Below are positions 15,067 through 17,924 of a DNA stretch of 17,924 bases, in pieces (the stretch's first letter is position 1; every line of letters starts with the position of its first letter). The position numbers and the translations under genes are program-made. The notes under the pieces were generated by a model. The model saw only the letters and a program-made list of their open reading frames with translations. It had not been told where the DNA came from and did no database searches. The stretch is from CAYPXN01 sp964414715 (GTDB lineage: Bacteria; UBA10199; JADFYH01). Where the stretch lies: positions 1 to 17,924 of the forward strand of contig CAYPXN010000096.1 of assembly GCA_964414715.1 (NCBI GenBank), given 5' to 3'.

Positions 15067-15320
15067 GGACAAAAGCAAAAAGAAAAAAAATACTTTTCAA
15101 AACACCTCACATGTTCTGAAATTTTTCTGTTATAAATGTGTTTTTCTTGACGAATGCGATCTGTTGGGATTTAGAAGCATCACCTTTCGAGTGGGGATAC
15201 AATTAGATATAATTAAATATAATATAAAGATCATTTAAAAAAATATTTTTAAATTTCTTTAAAATATGCTAAAGATAACAAAGATATTTAAGAAATATTT
15301 GATTTACATAAAAAATTAAG

Positions 15321-15349
15321 TTGATGATATCATTGTAGAACGGTATCAT
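15321..15349 (+). promoter_or_regulatory. Putative promoter of the OmpA-domain gene
   Basis: TTGATG (15321-15326) and TATCAT (15344-15349) with an ideal 17-bp spacer. The implied start near 15356 gives a leader of about 90 nt. The palindrome ATGATATCAT (15324-15333) overlaps the -35, and the TATCAT half-site recurs at the -10. Confidence 0.5.
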
Positions 15350-15384
15350 GAGAGTTAATTTGATAAAGATTTGTTTCGGCTGTT

Positions 15385-15408
15385 GTTAAAATTTACATAA
15401 ATTTTAAC
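15385..15408 (+). promoter_or_regulatory. Perfect inverted repeat in the OmpA-domain gene leader
   Basis: GTTAAAATTT (15385-15394) and AAATTTTAAC (15399-15408) are perfect 10-bp arms around ACAT, 36 bp before the start codon. In RNA it would form a stable hairpin just upstream of the GGAGG; in DNA it could be an operator. No T run follows, so it is not a terminator. Confidence 0.55.
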
Positions 15409-15444
15409 TACTTACATAGTCTTAAAACCTAACTGGAGGAAAAA

Positions 15445-16068
15445 ATGAAAAAACTGGCACTGGTCAGTATCGTCACCTTGTTTGGTGCCCTATCCCTTGC
15501 AGGAGGCATTAAACGCGTCGGTGCAACCGACAATACTATTGTTCCACAAGCGAGTAGCCCTGCAGCTTGTCAAGCCGATCGTAAAGATCGTGAACCTTGC
15601 AACCGCTGGTATGAGCTTACAGAAGATCCCGATCCTACCGCATGGCTTTATGATCGCAGAAATTTGGAAGAAAAAGCTCGCTGGTATCATGTCGGACAAG
15701 CAAAACCCAAAGTTACTGCAAAGAAAATTGTCATCGACAAGATGATTCACTTTGCATTCAACAAGTATAACATTAAACCTGATTCTTATGGTATTTTGGA
15801 TGACGTTGCTTCGATTATCAAAGCAAATCCTCAAATTAAGAAGATCAAGGTTGAAGGTAACACTGACGCTATCGGTTCAGAAGCATACAACATGAAACTC
15901 TCTCAAAAACGCGCTGAAGCCGTAGTTCAATACCTTACCAACAAGGGTGTTCCTGCTACCAAATTGGAACCTGTAGGTTATGGTAAAACCCGACCTATCG
16001 CGACCAATAAAACAGCAGCAGGTAGAGCTCAAAATCGTCGCGTAGAATTCAACGTTGTCGATCAATAA
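15445..16068 (+). CDS. OmpA-family peptidoglycan-binding protein
   Basis: A 207-residue exported protein. It has a signal peptide (about 1-20 to 27: MKKLALVSIVTLFGALSLAG), a region of about 70 residues with two cysteines (Cys42, Cys52) and many charged and Trp residues, and a C-terminal OmpA/Pal domain (about 95-205). The domain shows IHFAFNKYNIKPDSYGILDD, VEGNTDAIGSEAYNMKLSQK and RAQNRRVEF. Asp141 and Arg156 match the pair that binds the diaminopimelate of peptidoglycan; the usual GHTD is GNTD here. There is no beta-barrel and no lipobox, so unlike Pal or OmpA it has no obvious outer-membrane anchor. GGAGG stands 7 bp before the ATG. Monocistronic, with its own promoter region, a leader hairpin and a strong terminator, consistent with an abundant envelope protein. 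Neither pal nor ompA can be assigned strictly. Confidence 0.9.
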   Translation: MKKLALVSIVTLFGALSLAGGIKRVGATDNTIVPQASSPAACQADRKDREPCNRWYELTEDPDPTAWLYDRRNLEEKARWYHVGQAKPKVTAKKIVIDKMIHFAFNKYNIKPDSYGILDDVASIIKANPQIKKIKVEGNTDAIGSEAYNMKLSQKRAEAVVQYLTNKGVPATKLEPVGYGKTRPIATNKTAAGRAQNRRVEFNVVDQ

Positions 16069-16087
16069 GCTGAATTTTGAACGACTC

Positions 16088-16124
16088 AAAAACCCTCTCT
16101 GTGAAAACAGAGGGGGTTTTTTTT
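16088..16124 (+). terminator. Rho-independent terminator after the OmpA-domain gene
   Basis: Stem AAAACCCTCTCTGT (16089-16102) with ACAGAGGGGGTTTT (16107-16120), one T-G wobble, loop GAAA, then more T to 16124. It lies 20 bp after the stop codon. Confidence 0.93.
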
Positions 16125-16144
16125 AACCTAAAAAGGAAAAGGAT

Positions 16145-16173
16145 TTGCCTCACTCTCCTGAAAGATATAAATA
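16145..16173 (+). promoter_or_regulatory. Putative promoter of the unknown-protein/ppiD unit
   Basis: TTGCCT (16145-16150) and TAAATA (16168-16173), 17 bp apart, directly after a terminator and about 29 bp before the start codon. Match to consensus is moderate. Confidence 0.4.
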
Positions 16174-16201
16174 GGCAGTCCAAACAAAAGGTTATCGATC
16201 A

Positions 16202-17041
16202 ATGAAAAAAACATTTTTGCTTCTGGCCTTCTCTTTCATATTTTTTACACATACTCATACCTGGGCGGACGATATCGACGAAAAGTGTCCCGGAGCGAAA
16301 GCACCCCCTACTCCTATTTTAAAAGTTGATTTAAATAAAATCACGGCAGCTTTAGAGAACATTCGAAGCACGGAAGGCAAAGCACTTTACAAGACAAATC
16401 CTGAGAATGAAGCCCAGTTAAAAAAAATATTCGAATCTACTCCTCAAAAAACCAAACTTGAACAATTCTTTCAACTTCTCTTCCTACTACAAAACAACGT
16501 CAACAAGCAGGAGCTTCCCATTGTTGTTGAACCTCCTTCTATTACAGAGGTGCTGATGGCAGCACGGGTATTTACAGATCCTGCTTTTCCTAAAAAAATC
16601 ATACGCGTCACACTTCAACTCGATGACCCTCAAAGAAATCCCTATTACACCGTCGACTTTTCAGAACCGGAAGTTCGCTTCGCGGTCAATGAAGGTAAAG
16701 GCTTTTCAGCTTGGGATCAGGGAATGTGTCAAATTGCAAAAGACTTAATTTTTTACACAGGATTTTCTTTTAGAATCCGAAATTCTCGCATTAATCGCAA
16801 CTTAGTGGTAGACGACTTCAACAAAGTCCAAATTTATGGGACCTTTGGTTCTCGCAAAATGTTTGACATTGATTTGAACTATTTAGACCTTGAGAAAGTA
16901 GAATTTGTGGATGGAACGGATCAAGGTAAAGTAAAAGCGCGTGTCGCCAAACGAGAGTTTAAGGAAAACAAACACTCTGGCTTTTTTAAGTTTATTGGCT
17001 CAATGATCCCCAATACGAGCCAACAAAGAATTGATTGGTAA
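16202..17041 (+). CDS. Exported protein of unknown function
   Basis: I do not recognise a family. The 279-residue protein starts with a clear signal peptide (MKKTFLLLAFSFIFFTHTHTWA, likely cut before DDIDEK). The mature part has two cysteines (29 and 176), an N-terminal helical region (about 40-100, DLNKITAALENIRST and LEQFFQLLFLLQNN), and a C-terminal part with beta-like strands (IIRVTLQLDD, YYTVDFSEPEVRFAVN, FSFRIRNSRINRNLVVDDFN, KVQIYGTF) and a basic end (KARVAKREFKENKHS). No lipobox, repeats or catalytic motif is obvious. It is probably periplasmic or outer-membrane associated. It follows a terminator and a putative promoter, and lies 20 bp ahead of the ppiD-like gene, so the two are likely co-transcribed and may both act in envelope protein handling. 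The ribosome binding site is weak (AAAGG, 10 bp away). Confidence 0.75.
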   Translation: MKKTFLLLAFSFIFFTHTHTWADDIDEKCPGAKAPPTPILKVDLNKITAALENIRSTEGKALYKTNPENEAQLKKIFESTPQKTKLEQFFQLLFLLQNNVNKQELPIVVEPPSITEVLMAARVFTDPAFPKKIIRVTLQLDDPQRNPYYTVDFSEPEVRFAVNEGKGFSAWDQGMCQIAKDLIFYTGFSFRIRNSRINRNLVVDDFNKVQIYGTFGSRKMFDIDLNYLDLEKVEFVDGTDQGKVKARVAKREFKENKHSGFFKFIGSMIPNTSQQRIDW

Positions 17042-17061
17042 TTATAATAAAGGATTAGACC

Positions 17062-17924
17062 ATGTTAGATCACTTACGCAAACATTCCAAAAGTTGGATG
17101 ATTAAGTTTATTCTCGCCTTCATGACCGTAGGCCTTGTTCTCTTCTTTGGTTACTCTGGGCTTAGAAAAACTACAAAAGGTGAAAATTTTGGCGAACACG
17201 AAACTATTGCTAAAGTAAATGGAGAACTCATTCCTGAAGGGCAATTTCAACAAGCCTACGAAGCTCAACTTAAATTCTACGAGCAAATTACCAAAGGAAA
17301 TATCCCTCCTACTCTTTCTCAAAATATCAAAACAGGCGTATTAAAGCACCTTATCGACACCATTCTAATGGCTCAACAGGCAAGATCTATCGGCATGACC
17401 ATCTCCAACAAAGAACTTGCAGAAGAAATCACATCTAACCCAAACTTTTACAAAGATGGGCTTTTTAACAAAAGATTTTATCTGGACCAATTCAAGCCTT
17501 ATTATGAAAGAATTAATGGTAAAGATTATGAAGAGAGCCTCCGCAATGATATCCTCGCTGACAAATTCGAAAAATTTATCAAGGAATCCGCCAGCGTGAG
17601 TAATGAGGAATTAAAAAGAGAATTCCTTCTTGCGAACACAGAACTCAATCTTCAAAAAATTATCATCAGCAAAAAAGACGCTGAATCAAACAAATTGGAA
17701 TCTAAAAATGCAGAGAGCCAAAACTACAGCAATATAGAAGCAGAACTCATTAAAGCTTTCACCGATAACACAAACATTAATAAAAATATTAAAAAACCAA
17801 GCAATCCTGTAGATTCCATTCTTAAAAAATATTCTTTAAAAACCGAAGAAACGGGCTTTCATTCTCTACGAGATAAAATCGCCTTCGTAGCCGCTGATCC
17901 TTCAGCCACAGATGCACTCACTTG
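17062..17924 (+). CDS. PpiD/SurA-N-like membrane-anchored periplasmic chaperone, 5' part
   Basis: Runs off the end of the window; 287 codons are visible. The ATG at 17062-17064 follows AAAGGA at good spacing. The N-terminus has a short basic cytoplasmic part (LDHLRKHSKSW), one membrane helix (about 14-31, IKFILAFMTVGLVLFFG) and then a SurA/PpiD N-terminal domain (about 45-185): IAKVNGELIPEGQFQQAYEA, LKHLIDTILMAQQARSIGMT, ISNKELAEEI and FNKRFYLDQFKPYYERI. This fits PpiD-type chaperones that act on proteins emerging from the Sec translocon. After ELNLQKIIISKKDAE comes a hydrophilic Asn/Lys/Ser-rich linker and then SILKKYSLKTEETGFHSL, which resembles the segment after the parvulin domain of PpiD. 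I see no parvulin domain in between, so it may be a chaperone without isomerase activity, unless one lies beyond the window. Confidence 0.82.
   Translation, partial: MLDHLRKHSKSWMIKFILAFMTVGLVLFFGYSGLRKTTKGENFGEHETIAKVNGELIPEGQFQQAYEAQLKFYEQITKGNIPPTLSQNIKTGVLKHLIDTILMAQQARSIGMTISNKELAEEITSNPNFYKDGLFNKRFYLDQFKPYYERINGKDYEESLRNDILADKFEKFIKESASVSNEELKREFLLANTELNLQKIIISKKDAESNKLESKNAESQNYSNIEAELIKAFTDNTNINKNIKKPSNPVDSILKKYSLKTEETGFHSLRDKIAFVAADPSATDALT

Larger units (their letters stand above)
14971..15444. other. Divergent AT-rich regulatory region between mreB and the OmpA-domain gene
   Basis: A 474-bp gene-free stretch. The mreB-proximal third holds the likely mre promoter. The central part (about 15196-15320) is extremely AT-rich, with two TATAAT boxes (15208-15213 and 15218-15223) in near-direct 10-bp repeats and several A or T tracts that could bend the DNA. 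The ompA-proximal part holds a likely promoter and a perfect inverted repeat. I found no tRNA, no small ORF with a convincing ribosome binding site and no recognisable riboswitch. Confidence 0.7.

Noticed and set aside
15196..15310. Replication origin in the AT-rich tract
   Set aside because: No DnaA-box cluster was seen and dnaA or dnaN is not nearby; a promoter-associated AT tract is a simpler explanation.
1..17924. Defence system, CRISPR array, prophage or genomic island
   Set aside because: No regularly spaced repeats, nuclease, integrase, transposase or phage structural gene is visible; the content is mainly housekeeping.

Overview
The window looks like a chromosomal core segment of an AT-rich, Gram-negative, rod-shaped bacterium. 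Signs of an outer membrane are an OmpA-type peptidoglycan-binding protein, a predicted lipoprotein and a PpiD/SurA-type periplasmic chaperone. A complete rod-elongation operon implies rod shape. The mix of a ferredoxin-type 2-oxoglutarate oxidoreductase, a siroheme/HemX/HemA cluster and a subtilase with a Cys-TM-basic C-terminal tail suggests a lineage of the former Deltaproteobacteria or a neighbouring candidate phylum. That placement is inference from gene content only. No rRNA, tRNA, CRISPR array, transposase, integrase or phage gene was seen.

Layout. (1) 2-448, plus strand: the 3' end of a subtilisin-family protease with a membrane-anchoring tail. (2) 445-6928, minus strand, in transcription order: met8-like siroheme synthase (6290-6928), hemX/ccsA-like membrane protein (5509-6306), hemA (4238-5512), a membrane-anchored TPR protein (3457-4125), then korA (1451-3343) and korB (445-1467). 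(3) 7095-8890, plus strand: a predicted lipoprotein of unknown function, a strong terminator, then trxA. (4) 8949-14970, minus strand: the elongasome operon mreB-mreC-mreD-mrdA-bcp-rodA, ending at a bidirectional terminator shared with trxA. (5) 15445-17924, plus strand: an OmpA-domain protein with a long AT-rich upstream region, a terminator, an unknown exported protein, and the 5' part of a ppiD-like gene that runs off the window.

How the genes work together. MreB, MreC, MreD, PBP2 (mrdA) and RodA form the side-wall peptidoglycan synthesis machine; a peroxiredoxin gene (bcp) sits between mrdA and rodA. Met8, HemX and HemA concern tetrapyrrole synthesis. KorAB interconverts 2-oxoglutarate and succinyl-CoA using ferredoxin. 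TrxA is the likely reductant of Bcp-type peroxiredoxins.

Most genes are ordinary housekeeping genes and I did not find a clearly new multi-gene system. The best leads are: a one-base frameshift in mreB at a run of five A/T bases; a dispersed-repeat-like multi-hairpin element that supplies the last residues of PBP2; the protease's C-terminal sorting-like tail; a PpiD-like protein that seems to lack its parvulin domain; and inverted repeats upstream of korA and in the leader of the OmpA-domain gene.
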